A DNA stretch of 64,000 nt from positions 1-64,000 of the forward strand of contig JAFWDM010000078.1 of the NCBI GenBank assembly GCA_017513005.1, in the 5' to 3' direction. Position 1 is the first letter of the stretch. Every line of letters starts with the position of its first letter. Both the position numbers and the translations under genes were made by a program. The stretch is from Lachnospiraceae bacterium (GTDB lineage: Bacteria > Bacillota > Clostridia > Lachnospirales > Lachnospiraceae). Below the pieces are notes generated by a model that saw nothing but the letters and a program-made list of their open reading frames with translations, was not told the DNA's origin and did not search any database. Of the stretch, positions 51,273-60,389 are shown piece after piece.

Positions 51273-52148
51273 TCATTCGAACCTGAGGCATGCAAAAAGC
51301 GCCAGGTCCGCCTTTGTATTGACATTGGTGAGCATCCTGATCATTGCCGGGTCGGTAATGGGGATCCTTTTTGTCCGGCACCGGTCCGCCAGACTGCGGA
51401 GCCGGAAATCCCCTTCCCTGATCCGCTCCCCGATCTGCGGGGCAAGCGTCCTGCTGTACAGGGCACAGGTCAGATGCATGCGTCCGTCCGGTGTCACCGG
51501 GCAGACCAGGTCTACATCCTCCCCCCTGCCTTCCAGCAGCCGCAGGAGCAGGGGCTGTCCCAGTGCGGGGATATCACAGGAAGTGATCAGGGCCCACCGG
51601 CTTTTGCAGGTCAGAAGGGCTGTCCAGATCCCGCCCATCGGGCCGCATCCGGGGAGCCGGTCAGGCAGGACGACCCAGTCCTCCGACAGACCGTACAGCC
51701 GGGCGCTGCCCGCCTGCTGTCCTGTACCTGCGGGTTCCTCCCCACCGACGGGCTTTTCTGCGCCGTCTGCTTTTTTCCCGCCGACAGAACCTTCCCTGTC
51801 AGCAGAGCCTTTCTCGTCGGCGAATCCTTTCCCGCCGCCGGATTCCTCCCCGCCGGCGGATCCTCCCGTGCCTATTCCATAAGCTACGGAAAGATATTTT
51901 TCCGGAAACATCTCCAGACAGGCCGCGACCGCCTGCAGAAATGTGCCGCCTCCCCAGGGGAGCAGCGCCTTGTCCTGCCCCATGCGGCGGCTCCTGCCGC
52001 CCCGCAGAAGGACCGCACAGCAGTCCCTGATCTTAGCAGCCTGGCCTTTGTCCTCTTCTGCATCCATCCGGATCTTAGCAGCCGGGTCTTTGCCCTTTCC
52101 TGCATCCGCCCGGATCTCCGCAGCCGGTTTCCGGTCGCAGCAACTCAT
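51273..52148 (-). CDS. mobA: Molybdenum cofactor guanylyltransferase (MobA) with repeat insertion
   Basis: Adds GMP to Mo-molybdopterin to give the bis-MGD form used by DMSO-reductase family enzymes. The nucleotidyltransferase signature is LLRGGRSRRMGQDKALLPWGG (usually LAGGxSxRMGxDK), followed by DRLPGCGPMGGIWTAL and ITSCDIPAL. An acidic Gly/Glu/Lys insertion (about 98-145, GGEESGGGKGFADEKG-like) splits the fold. 290 residues from the ATG at 52148, which follows AAAGGGTGGG; a GTG 11 codons upstream overlaps the radical SAM gene. An N-terminal Lys/Asp-rich tail of about 40 residues is also extra. Confidence 0.92.
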   Translation of the reverse strand: MSCCDRKPAAEIRADAGKGKDPAAKIRMDAEEDKGQAAKIRDCCAVLLRGGRSRRMGQDKALLPWGGGTFLQAVAACLEMFPEKYLSVAYGIGTGGSAGGEESGGGKGFADEKGSADREGSVGGKKADGAEKPVGGEEPAGTGQQAGSARLYGLSEDWVVLPDRLPGCGPMGGIWTALLTCKSRWALITSCDIPALGQPLLLRLLEGRGEDVDLVCPVTPDGRMHLTCALYSRTLAPQIGERIREGDFRLRSLADRCRTKRIPITDPAMIRMLTNVNTKADLALFACLRFE

Positions 52149-52177
52149 ATTCCCACCCTTTTCCGGTCCATACTTTC

Positions 52178-53137
52178 TCACATCCGCAGACGCAGTCCCG
52201 CCAGGATCGTATCCGGCTTCATGCGCAGTACGCTGTACATCTCCCCTGCCATGGAAAAGCCGCAGTCATCGCAGACTCCCATGAGGCTCCCCGGGCAGTT
52301 CGGAAGCTTCCTTCCGTCAATGAGTATGTAATTGGCGATCCAGCAGTCTTTCGGAAACCCCCGCTTTTTCATGATCTGCAGGCCGGAGACGGAATTCATG
52401 ACCGGATATCCCCTTTTTTTATAGGCGATGATCCTGTCGATCACGCGGTTTTGTTCCTCCCGGTCCATCATCAGTGATTCTGTGCCCGGAAAGGGTGTGT
52501 GAAAATTGAAGGCGATCTGCCGGACCGCCGGATTCTCCTTTGCGTAGCGGATCAGCCTTCCGACAGAATCTTTGTTGCGGTTATTGACTGCCATGGCGAT
52601 GCTCAGGGCCGGATGCCCGCTCTCCCGGATATTTTTGTCCAGTTTTGCAAAGGTACCCCTGCCGCGTATGCGGTCGTGGTACTTCCCGTACCCGTCGACA
52701 CTGACCCAGACAGAGTCTGCCAGCGTGTCCCCGAAGGGACGCTGTCCGTTGGTCGTCAGCGTGCAGGACCAGAAGCCCTCCTCCTTCGCCAGGCGGTAAA
52801 GGTCATTTAAACCGCGGCCTTCACAGTCGCGCCAGAGCGTGGGCTCCCCGCCTTCGAAGTCGACAAAGCGGGATCCCATCCTGTAGGACCAGGCCAGCTC
52901 CTTCCGGATCTCTTCATAGGGCTTCATCCGGGACCCCCGGTGTCCTTCCTCCATGCAGTGCTTACAATGCAGGTTACAGTAATCCGTTACAAACAGGACT
53001 GTCTGCAGAGGGCGTTTCTGCCCCAGGATCCGGCTCCGGAAATACCACCACGGTAGGTAAGCTGTTTTCTTTATATTCCCTGCAAACCCTGTGACAGGCC
53101 GCCGGATGACCGGCAGTCCCTCTGCTGTTTTTTTCAT
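52178..53137 (-). CDS. Radical SAM protein with C-terminal auxiliary cluster region
   Basis: 319 residues. The cluster motif is CNLHCKHC (about 54-61), with the GGEPTLW and TTNGQ motifs after it. The C-terminal part has CWIANYILIDGRKLPNC, then CDDCGFSMAGE, four cysteines like those of HpnH/SPASM-type proteins. The gene overlaps the polyprenyl synthase stop by 4 bp (ATGA), so the two are translationally coupled. Its place between an isoprenoid synthase and mobA suggests a role in quinone tailoring or cofactor work, but this is unproven. Confidence 0.85.
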   Translation of the reverse strand: MKKTAEGLPVIRRPVTGFAGNIKKTAYLPWWYFRSRILGQKRPLQTVLFVTDYCNLHCKHCMEEGHRGSRMKPYEEIRKELAWSYRMGSRFVDFEGGEPTLWRDCEGRGLNDLYRLAKEEGFWSCTLTTNGQRPFGDTLADSVWVSVDGYGKYHDRIRGRGTFAKLDKNIRESGHPALSIAMAVNNRNKDSVGRLIRYAKENPAVRQIAFNFHTPFPGTESLMMDREEQNRVIDRIIAYKKRGYPVMNSVSGLQIMKKRGFPKDCWIANYILIDGRKLPNCPGSLMGVCDDCGFSMAGEMYSVLRMKPDTILAGLRLRM

Positions 53138-54138
53138 CTGCAGCCTCCCTGCTGGCTCTTTTGCAGAAGGCCCCGGAAGACATCACTGACTCCGTGGTCG
53201 GGAAGCGTCTCGACCGCCTGCAGAGCTTTCTGCGCATACATCTCCATATCGGCCGCAGCACGGGCGAGGCCGCCCGAAGAGGCAACGACCTCCTGCAGGC
53301 ACTGCGCCTCTTTTTCGCCGAATCTCCCCGCTTCCGCCTCCCGGAGCAGAGCGACGATCTTCTGCCTGGCCGGTTCTTTTTCCATGGCATACAGGACCGG
53401 CAGCGTCAGGATCCCCTCCCGGAAATCCATCTGCGTGCACTTTCCCTCCCGGGCAGCGTCAGAGACAAAATCCAGAAGGTCATCCCTGATCTGAAACATA
53501 TACCCGAAATTGACGCCCAGATCCTCGAGCTGCGCCTGCACGTCCTCCCGGCAGCCGCTTTCCACCGCTCCCGCCCTGCAGGCAAGCCTGCACAGGGCAG
53601 CCGTCTTTCCGTAGATATTGCGCATATACTGGTCTACCGTGGTGTCCTCGCGAAAGCGGCACGCCATCTGTCCGAGCTCTCCCATGCACATGGCTTCCAC
53701 AGCCTCTCCGAAAAAAGCCCCGACGCGGGTGAAACCGTCCCGGAACAGGCTCTGTACGATCCTGCTCAGGAGCAGGTCTCCGGCATATACCGCCCTGTCT
53801 TTTCCGTATTTCGACTGGATCGTAGGGGCTCCCCGCCGCAGCGGGGCATCATCCACGATGTCATCGTGGATCAGAGATGCCATGTGAACAAGCTCCACCA
53901 GCGCTCCCAGCCGGCAGAGTCTCTCCCGGGCTGTCTCAAAGCGCTCCCCGTACCGCCCTGCCAGAAGCAAAAGCCTGGGGCGCAGTCTTTTCCCCTTTGA
54001 TTCTCCCACGTCGCGCAGGATCTCTCCGATCGCGCCGCCAAATCCCGGATCCCGCAGACAGGCAGTCAGGTGCCTCTCCACTTCCGCCATTTCCCTCTGC
54101 AGGTCCTCTTTCTCAAATCGATTCATTTTCTGTATCAT
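53134..54138 (-). CDS. Polyprenyl diphosphate synthase
   Basis: Trans-isoprenyl diphosphate synthase, 334 residues. First aspartate motif HDDIVDDAPLRRG and second RDDLLDF (both DDxxD) are present, with the YAGDLLLSRI and GKTAALCRLAC regions between. Likely makes the long polyprenyl tail for a quinone, since a UbiA prenyltransferase is the next gene upstream. Two starts are possible (54138 or 54126): GGAGGGG lies just before the first, which is close. It overlaps the radical SAM start. Confidence 0.93.
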   Translation of the reverse strand: MIQKMNRFEKEDLQREMAEVERHLTACLRDPGFGGAIGEILRDVGESKGKRLRPRLLLLAGRYGERFETARERLCRLGALVELVHMASLIHDDIVDDAPLRRGAPTIQSKYGKDRAVYAGDLLLSRIVQSLFRDGFTRVGAFFGEAVEAMCMGELGQMACRFREDTTVDQYMRNIYGKTAALCRLACRAGAVESGCREDVQAQLEDLGVNFGYMFQIRDDLLDFVSDAAREGKCTQMDFREGILTLPVLYAMEKEPARQKIVALLREAEAGRFGEKEAQCLQEVVASSGGLARAAADMEMYAQKALQAVETLPDHGVSDVFRGLLQKSQQGGCR

Positions 54139-54365
54139 CCCCTCCGGTCTGTGTCTGCATCTGTTTTCTGTAACAGGTCTTATTATCCCATCGCTATATT
54201 ACCTTACAGGGATTCCGTCTGGCAAGACGACGACACAGGGCAGCACGCCGGTTACGGCGATGCGGGGTTTTACCGCCCCGGGGAAAACTGACCGGCGCGG
54301 CAGCGAGCGGCACCGCGATCGGACCTTCCCGCCGCTCCGGGGAGAACGTATTCATAAAGAGCTTT

Positions 54366-55316
54366 TTACAGGATCCTGCACAGGACCAGATGCATCGCCA
54401 CAGAAGCGAGATACCCCTCCGAGAGCCAGAAGGCCATGCCGGAGACCGCCGCCGTCGCGCGCAGCTTGTTGTCTCTTGTGCGCGGCTGGCGGAAGACGCC
54501 CCGGATCCCCCTGCGGGCTTTCCAGACGGCCCCTGCCAAAGCCGGCAGTCCCAGCGGGAAATACCATGCCGTCACGACGGCGAGCTGAACCAGCCAGAAG
54601 ACCCCCATCCCCTTTGCCAGGTCCTGTGCCCCTTCACGGCCCAGGAACATGGGGAGGGTGCGCCGCCCCGCCTGTGCGTCTCTCTCCATGTCGCAGGTGT
54701 TGTTCTCCAGCATGAACATGGAGACCACCATCATCATGGGAACGGCTTTCCAGAGCACGATAAAGTCCAGCCGCCCTGTCAGGGATGCATGAACAGCCAG
54801 AGGAATGAGCCCGCCCATGGTAAAGCCCGACAGGACCTCCTCGACCGGAAGGTGGGAAGTGGAGACCCATTTGCCGGAATAGGTCGCGGTGATGACTGCC
54901 CCGAAGGCCCCGATCACGGCGGGCACCGGCCCGCACCGGCAGACCACATAGATCCCCATCAGGCAGGCAGCCGCAAAAAACGCTGCCCCGTACCGGAGGG
55001 CCGGCGCGGGATCCTCGACCTGATGAAAGGCCAGCGGCCCCTCTGCCTCCGCCACAATATTGTCCGCCGTGTCATTGCCCCCGATGTAATCGTAGTAATC
55101 GTTGAGCAGGTTGACTGCGCAGTTGGCCGCTGCGGGGATCAGCAATAGAAAGACCGCGAGCACAGGCTGCACCCTTCCCGTCTCCTGGATCGAAAGGAGC
55201 AGGCCCAGGACCGCCGGGTTCAGGGCCGAAAGGAGCACAGCCCCGGGCGTAAGCATATCGATAAACACCTCCCAGGTGATCCGCCGGAGCGGCTCCCTTT
55301 GCTCATGCTGCCTCAT
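54366..55316 (-). CDS. UbiA-family prenyltransferase (MenA-like)
   Basis: Membrane enzyme that moves a polyprenyl group to an aromatic ring, 316 residues, about nine helices. Aspartate motifs: NLLNDYYDYIGGNDTADN (about 69-86) and DMERDAQAGRRTLP, as in MenA. This supports a menaquinone-type product. No men or mqn genes for the head group are in the window. The ATG at 55316 overlaps the FixX stop area (TGAGATG), with AAAGGG before it. The end may extend toward the polyprenyl synthase, 230 bp away. Confidence 0.92.
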   Translation of the reverse strand: MRQHEQREPLRRITWEVFIDMLTPGAVLLSALNPAVLGLLLSIQETGRVQPVLAVFLLLIPAAANCAVNLLNDYYDYIGGNDTADNIVAEAEGPLAFHQVEDPAPALRYGAAFFAAACLMGIYVVCRCGPVPAVIGAFGAVITATYSGKWVSTSHLPVEEVLSGFTMGGLIPLAVHASLTGRLDFIVLWKAVPMMMVVSMFMLENNTCDMERDAQAGRRTLPMFLGREGAQDLAKGMGVFWLVQLAVVTAWYFPLGLPALAGAVWKARRGIRGVFRQPRTRDNKLRATAAVSGMAFWLSEGYLASVAMHLVLCRIL

Positions 55317-55317
55317 C

Positions 55318-55599
55318 TCAACCCTTTTTAAACGCGACCCCCATGCCGCCCATGGGATGGTCCCAGGACTTGACGATGCGGCCGCCCGTGAGCACCCTGC
55401 AGGTCCCGCACTCCAGACATCCCTCGTAGCTGAACTCGACCGTGTTGTCCTCCCGCAGCCTGTACAGCTTTGCGGGACAGGCCATGACCAGCCGCTCCTT
55501 CAGTGTCTGGTCCGCATACTCTCCGTCGATCTGAATATGCGGCGTGCTGTCGACGTTAAAGCGGTTCAATCCCAGTTTATCTTCAATCGTCATTGCCAT
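55318..55599 (-). CDS. fixX: FixX-type ferredoxin-like protein
   Basis: 93 residues. The motif set CPAKLYRL and GCLECGTCRVLTGG binds one [4Fe-4S] cluster as in FixX and the iron-sulfur end of ETF-quinone oxidoreductase. It begins in the FixC stop (TGATG overlap) and ends one base before the UbiA start, so the three are tightly coupled. A GTG one codon upstream is possible. Confidence 0.94.
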   Translation of the reverse strand: MAMTIEDKLGLNRFNVDSTPHIQIDGEYADQTLKERLVMACPAKLYRLREDNTVEFSYEGCLECGTCRVLTGGRIVKSWDHPMGGMGVAFKKG

Positions 55600-56891
55600 C
55601 ACAATGCACCCATGCCCTTTCTGACATCGCCCAGGATCTTGAAGATGCCGACCTTTTTCACTGCACCCATTGCCGTCTTCGTGAATTTTTCAGGTTTCGA
55701 CCCGTCCACCAGGAAGAGTCCCCGCATCATTTCGTCGATCATGCCCGGATACTGTTCAAAGATGCGGTGATTGTCGATAAACGCGGGCATCTTCCGGAAA
55801 TGCTTCATGTCTGTAAAAACAAAGCTGTCATTGAGCTTCTTTTCGTACAGGGACAGGGCCGCTTTGCTGAAATCGCCCTTTTCCTTCGCCTCGATGATCG
55901 TCTCTGCGGCGAGCCGCGCGGACTCCGTGCAGCAGTCCATCCCGCGGATCGTGAAACCCAGATTCATGACGAGCGCCGCGGCATCTCCTGCGACGAGCAC
56001 GCCGTCCGCATACAGCTGCGGGATCATATCATACCCGCCCTCTGTAACCAGGTGGGCGGAGTATTCCTGGATCTGTCCGCCCGTGAGAAGGTCCCTGACG
56101 GAAGGATGCTGCTTGAGACGCTCGAGCATATCCCTGGGAGCCACGCCCCCGTAACCGATCTCCTCGATGGTCTCCACGATCCCGACGGAAAGGGAATCCT
56201 TATTGGTATAAATAAACCCGCCTCCGACAGCGCCGTTTGTCACATCTCCCATAAACAGATTCGCGATGCCTTCGCCGTCCTTTACGCCAAACCTTTTGTT
56301 GATCTCCTCTTCTCCGAAGTAGATGACCTCCTTGACGCCGACTGCCACCTGTTTGGGCGTAAGCTCTTTTTTCAGGCCGAGCTGCTGCGCGAGCAGTGAG
56401 TTCACGCCGTCCGCCAGCAGGATGCAGTCCGCGTACATCTCCTCCTCACCCGCCAGCACGCCGCAGGCTTTCCCGTTTTCGTCCTGGAGGATCCTGTCCA
56501 CCCGGATCCCGTGGATGAACATGGCGCCCGCCTCTTCCGCCTTTTCCGTCAGCCAGGGGTCCAGATTCGCTCGCAGGATGGAATAGCTCGCCATCTCTGG
56601 TCTGCGCATATCATCGTCGTCGTATTCCACGGTAAAGGCCTTGTCCTCACTCAGGACAGAGATCTTTTCCCGGACGATCTTTCTCTCCACCGGCGCTTCC
56701 TCTCCAAATCCCGGGAAGACCTTTTCCATCGCGTGTCCGTACATCCGTCCGCCGGTCACTGCCTTCTGTCCCGCCCCTTCCGCGCGCTCGACCACCAGCA
56801 CTTCCAGGCCTGCCTGCGCCGTCAGATAGGCGGCCACACATCCCGTGATGCCTCCTCCCACGATAATGACATCAAATTTTTCCTCTGCCAT
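55599..56891 (-). CDS. fixC: FixC-type FAD-dependent oxidoreductase
   Basis: 430-residue flavoprotein of the ETF-quinone oxidoreductase/FixC family. FAD motif GGGITGC (12-18), the family box GFTIRGMDCCTESARLAAE and the DGVNSLLAQQLGL segment are present. In full Fix systems FixAB (an electron-transfer flavoprotein pair) feeds FixCX; fixA and fixB are not here. With a quinone prenyltransferase next door, electron delivery to quinone is the best guess. The ATG at 56891 follows AAAGGGGAG. Confidence 0.95.
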   Translation of the reverse strand: MAEEKFDVIIVGGGITGCVAAYLTAQAGLEVLVVERAEGAGQKAVTGGRMYGHAMEKVFPGFGEEAPVERKIVREKISVLSEDKAFTVEYDDDDMRRPEMASYSILRANLDPWLTEKAEEAGAMFIHGIRVDRILQDENGKACGVLAGEEEMYADCILLADGVNSLLAQQLGLKKELTPKQVAVGVKEVIYFGEEEINKRFGVKDGEGIANLFMGDVTNGAVGGGFIYTNKDSLSVGIVETIEEIGYGGVAPRDMLERLKQHPSVRDLLTGGQIQEYSAHLVTEGGYDMIPQLYADGVLVAGDAAALVMNLGFTIRGMDCCTESARLAAETIIEAKEKGDFSKAALSLYEKKLNDSFVFTDMKHFRKMPAFIDNHRIFEQYPGMIDEMMRGLFLVDGSKPEKFTKTAMGAVKKVGIFKILGDVRKGMGAL

Positions 56892-57043
56892 TTTCTCCCC
56901 TTTCTCCTCTATAGCGGCGTTTTCGCTTCCCTTATATCTGACATACAGACACTTCCGCATCTATATGGCTGTCCTGTTGATATGCCTGCTGCCCGGTCTC
57001 TGCTGCCTGGTCTCTGCTGTACGGTTTCCCCCATGCGCTGCAC

Positions 57044-57769
57044 TCAGCCCTCCCCGGCCTGCGCGGCCCTTCTGCCCAGCAGCCTGCAGCAGAGAACACT
57101 GATCTCAAAAAGAAGCAGGAGCGGAAAAGCCAGCATACACTGCGAGACGACATCGGGCGGTGTCAGGACCGCCGCAGCGACAAAGACGGCCAGAATGATA
57201 TATTTTCTCGCCTTCACAAGCTGGTCCGCTGTGATCAGCCCCAGCCCGGAGAGCCAGATCATCAGGACAGGCAGCTCAAACATGATCCCGAAGGGAACCA
57301 GAAAGGCGAACAGGAAATCCACATATTTTCCCAGGGAAAACATCGGGTCAGCCATTCCGTCCCCCATATTGACGAAAAAATTCACCGCCAGAAAAAATAC
57401 GAACCGGTAGGCAAACAGGACCCCCAGAAGAAACAGCCCCAGGGCCGCTGACAGGTAGGCCAGCGCCGCCCGTCTCTCCCGCCTGTGCAGGGCGGGGCGC
57501 ACGAACCACCAGACCGCTCCGAAGACGACAGGGCTTGCGAGAACAGCGCCTGCGATCAGGGATATTTTTGTCTGGGCCCCGAAGGCTTCCGAGACCTCCG
57601 TGTAGATCAGCTGTACGCCTTCCCCCGCCAGAGGACCACACACCCGCCGGACCAGCCTGCCGCTGAAGAAGAAAAAAACGACCAGAAAGCCGGTGACGAC
57701 GGCAGCCATGCTCACGAGCAGGGCGCGCCGCAGTGCCCGGAAATGCTCCAGCAGGGGCAGGGCCTGCAT
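57044..57769 (-). CDS. tatC: Twin-arginine translocase subunit TatC
   Basis: Six-helix receptor of the Tat system that binds twin-arginine signals. From MQALPLLEHFRALRRALLVS it has 241 residues, the usual length; FELPVLMIWLSGLGL and TPPDVVSQCMLAFPLLLLFEISV are diagnostic. The conserved early Glu (LLEHFRALR) is present. I choose the ATG at 57769, 5 nt after GGAGG; the frame stays open to 57922, with ATGs at 57919 and 57889 that would overlap the tatA end and add a 40-50 residue charged tail. It follows tatA and precedes fixC. Confidence 0.93.
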   Translation of the reverse strand: MQALPLLEHFRALRRALLVSMAAVVTGFLVVFFFFSGRLVRRVCGPLAGEGVQLIYTEVSEAFGAQTKISLIAGAVLASPVVFGAVWWFVRPALHRRERRAALAYLSAALGLFLLGVLFAYRFVFFLAVNFFVNMGDGMADPMFSLGKYVDFLFAFLVPFGIMFELPVLMIWLSGLGLITADQLVKARKYIILAVFVAAAVLTPPDVVSQCMLAFPLLLLFEISVLCCRLLGRRAAQAGEG

Positions 57770-57875
57770 GGGCTCCTCCCCGGGTTCCTTTTCCTGTCTT
57801 CTGCGCACTTCTCCCTGTCCCTGCAGAGGCTTCTCCTGTCTGTTCAATGCCGCAGGTTCTTCTGCAGCTGCAGGC

Positions 57876-58061
57876 TCATAGCTCCTCATGGGTCCTGCCG
57901 GCTTCCTCCTTCTTTTCATCACTGTCGTCCGGATTCAGCTCCTCCTTGAATTCACGTATGCTTTTCCCCATCGCCTTCCCGATCCCCGCGATCCGGCTCG
58001 TTCCGAACAGGGCGATCGCGATGATCAGGATCAGGATCAGTTCTGTGGTTCCCAGCCTCAT
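57876..58061 (-). CDS. tatA: Twin-arginine translocase subunit TatA
   Basis: 61 residues: short N-terminus, helix LILILIIAIALFGTSRIAGIG, then amphipathic KAMGKSIREFKEEL and an acidic tail. The pattern F-G-x-x-(R/K) of TatA is met (LFGTSRI). The ATG at 58061 follows GGAGGATAAAAA. First gene of the tatA-tatC-fixC-fixX run. A second TatA-type gene is at 61641. Confidence 0.95.
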   Translation of the reverse strand: MRLGTTELILILIIAIALFGTSRIAGIGKAMGKSIREFKEELNPDDSDEKKEEAGRTHEEL

Positions 58062-58159
58062 TTTTTATCCTCCTGCCTTCCATGAACGATCTTCTATCTT
58101 ATGAATCTTATGAACTGTCTTCTGTCTTTGATATTTTTATTATACCTTTGGCCCTGTTC

Positions 58160-58206
58160 AAAAAATATCAGGGGATACCCTCTAAATGGAGAGGGAATCC
58201 CCTGTT
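58160..58206 (-). terminator. Terminator of the two-component operon
   Basis: Stem CAGGGGATTCCCTCT / AGAGGGTATCCCCTG with a 6 nt loop (minus-strand reading), then ATATTTTTTG. It lies about 70 bp past the response regulator stop and separates that operon from tatA. Confidence 0.85.
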
Positions 58207-58273
58207 CGTCACTGTCCTGTTTCATTTTACCTGCCTGCATTCGCAGATTCTGCTCTGTCGCCGATCGACGCCG

Positions 58274-58927
58274 TTATTGCAGCAGCTTTTTGCGCAGAGC
58301 ATACTCCACCAGCTCCGCCCGGGTCCTGAGCCCCAGTTTGTTCATGATCTTGGCCCGGTAGCTCTCCACTGTCTTGACGGAGATAAAGAGCTTCTCTCCG
58401 ATCTCCTTGTTGCCGTATCCGCGGGCGATCAGGGAGAGGACCTCCAGCTCCCGCTCCCGCAGGGACAGATATCCTCCCTTTCCCTCCTCGTGGCGGTTGA
58501 CAAAACCGTCCACCAGATGGGGCACCATCTCCTTGCTGATATAGTCGCTCCCCTCATATACCGTGTGGATCGCCTCGATCAGTTCCTCCTCCGGGACATT
58601 TTTCAGCAGATATCCGGAGACGCCGATCTGTACCGTATAGAGAAGGTATTCCTTGTCCGCATGCATCGTCAGCATGATGATCTTCACATCCGGATATTCC
58701 GTGTGGATCCTCCCCGCTGTGACGACGCCGCTTTCTCCGGGCGGCATACTGATGTCCAACAGGAGAATGTCCGGCTGCAGCTGTGAGACGACTTCAACCG
58801 TCTCCTGGCTGTTGGCGGCCGTACCGACCACCTCGATATCCGGCTGGTGATTCAACAGCATTTTCAGCGCATTGCGCACGATCGTATGATCGTCCGCCAG
58901 AACGACCCGAATCATTTTCCCCCGCAT
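58274..58927 (-). CDS. NarL/FixJ-family response regulator
   Basis: 217 residues. Receiver domain (IRVVLADDHTIVRNALK; phosphoacceptor Asp58 in LLLDISMP; Lys in YLLKNV) and LuxR-type helix-turn-helix (LSLRERELEVLSLIARGYGNKEIGEKLFISVKTVESYRAKIM). The ATG at 58927 follows GAGAGG; the ORF extends upstream without a site. It follows its kinase by about 180 bp and is likely to control respiratory genes nearby, as NarL does for nitrate. The signal is unknown. Confidence 0.95.
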   Translation of the reverse strand: MRGKMIRVVLADDHTIVRNALKMLLNHQPDIEVVGTAANSQETVEVVSQLQPDILLLDISMPPGESGVVTAGRIHTEYPDVKIIMLTMHADKEYLLYTVQIGVSGYLLKNVPEEELIEAIHTVYEGSDYISKEMVPHLVDGFVNRHEEGKGGYLSLRERELEVLSLIARGYGNKEIGEKLFISVKTVESYRAKIMNKLGLRTRAELVEYALRKKLLQ

Positions 58928-59110
58928 ATTCTTTTTCCTCTCAAAAATGGCTGCTGCCCGCGCTCTGGCATGCGCGCGGCAGTATCTTTGCGCGTCGTTT
59001 TTAAAGCCTGTACTGTGCCGGAACCCCTGCGTTATCCGGATGAGCTGTGCTATCCGGAAAGCCTGCATTGGTCTGCGGACCTGTATCCTTCTGCGGACCT
59101 GTTCCACTGC

Positions 59111-60247
59111 TCAGGTATCCTGCACCACGAGCATGACGCAGGTTCCCCTCCCCGGCGCAGACCGTACAGTCAGCTCCGCGCCGATGCTGGAGGCCCAGTA
59201 CTGCATGCCGGGCAGTCCCATGCCGCCGCCCTTGCTCTTCACATTCTCTGCATCAAAACCTTTTCCGCTGTCCCGCACCTCCAGGCGCAGTGTCCCGGCC
59301 CTGTTCCAGTGCAGGTTCACCTCGATTTCTCCGGTCTGCGCATATTTACAGGCGTTTGCACAGGCCTCCTGACAGATTCGGTACACGACCGTCTCAACAT
59401 CCTGCCCGAAGCGGCGTCCGTCCGTATTCTCCGTGAAATCCACATGGATCCCGTGGCTGGCTTCCAGAAAGCGGAAGTGCTGCCGGAGCGCTTCCCCCAG
59501 CCCCAGGTCCTCCACGACCCCGGGTTTTACGCGCAGGAGGATCTCCCGGAGTTCCTCCTGGATCTGGTTCAGAGATGTGTCCGCGACCTGCAGTCCCTCC
59601 CGGACCTCCTCCATGTCCCGCGCATATTTGAGCGTGCGCAGCTGCATCTGGACCCCCACAAGGTTCTGGATCACGCTGTCATGAAGGTCTCTGGCTATGC
59701 GCTGCCGCTCTTCATTGATCGCCTCCCGCACGGGGACATCGACCAGCTCGTAGATCGGGAGCGCCTGATACTCCGGGTGTACCGTCTCGATCGCGTCCTC
59801 ATAAGCCGAAGCCTCCGCCTCCATCCCGCAGATCCCCCCTGCGAGCAGGTCCAGCAGCTGGGCATACCGCTCCCTGGTGATCCCGCCGGCCTGCCGCATG
59901 GCCAGCAGCAGGACCCCCTCGATCCTCCCTTCGGCACGGAGCGGGAAGGCGGCAAAGCTCCGCAGGTCCTCGGCGAGCAGGATGGGGGAATTCACGATCT
60001 CGCTCTCGCTGTAGGTCTGCAGCGTATCCTGCACGATCATCGCCTTTTCCCGACCGTAGACACCGCCCGCGACCCCTTTTCCGGGCTCCAGTACGATCTT
60101 CAGATAGTTTTTGCTGCGGTTCCCGGAAGCTTCTTTCCACACCAGAAGTGTGCTGCGTCCGCGGACTGCAGACGCCATCCCGGCGAAATCAAAACCCGCC
60201 TTTTTCCGGAGAGAACGCAGACAATCCTTCCATGCCTGATGCTCCAT
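59111..60247 (-). CDS. Soluble GAF-type histidine kinase (HisKA_3)
   Basis: 378 residues with no transmembrane helix. A GAF-like sensor covers about 20-140 (PGKGVAGGVYGREKAMIVQD; LRSFAAFPLRAEGRIEGVLLLAM), then the HisKA_3 dimerisation helix ERQRIARDLHDSVIQNLVG (phosphoacceptor His189) and the HATPase (YRICQEACANACKYAQ; EVRDSGKGFD; GGGMGLPGM). A cytosolic redox or ligand signal is implied; no Cys cluster like that of NreB was found. The ATG at 60247 follows GGAGGCGCATC. Divergent from the poly-ferredoxin gene. Confidence 0.94.
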   Translation of the reverse strand: MEHQAWKDCLRSLRKKAGFDFAGMASAVRGRSTLLVWKEASGNRSKNYLKIVLEPGKGVAGGVYGREKAMIVQDTLQTYSESEIVNSPILLAEDLRSFAAFPLRAEGRIEGVLLLAMRQAGGITRERYAQLLDLLAGGICGMEAEASAYEDAIETVHPEYQALPIYELVDVPVREAINEERQRIARDLHDSVIQNLVGVQMQLRTLKYARDMEEVREGLQVADTSLNQIQEELREILLRVKPGVVEDLGLGEALRQHFRFLEASHGIHVDFTENTDGRRFGQDVETVVYRICQEACANACKYAQTGEIEVNLHWNRAGTLRLEVRDSGKGFDAENVKSKGGGMGLPGMQYWASSIGAELTVRSAPGRGTCVMLVVQDT

Positions 60248-60389
60248 GATGCGCCTCCTGCTCCTGACAATGTGTTATACTGACAGCAGAAGCCAATCGT
60301 TTTTCTCTGTCCCTGCTGTACCCGCTGTATCTGCCGCCGTATTCGTTGCAACCGTCCCCACTGTAATCGCTGTAAAAAGGATCTGAACC

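Noticed and set aside
52178..53137. Radical SAM gene as MqnC/MqnE of the futalosine quinone pathway
   Set aside because: The motif CNLHCKHC and the C-terminal cysteines fit HpnH/SPASM-type proteins and not the Mqn enzymes.
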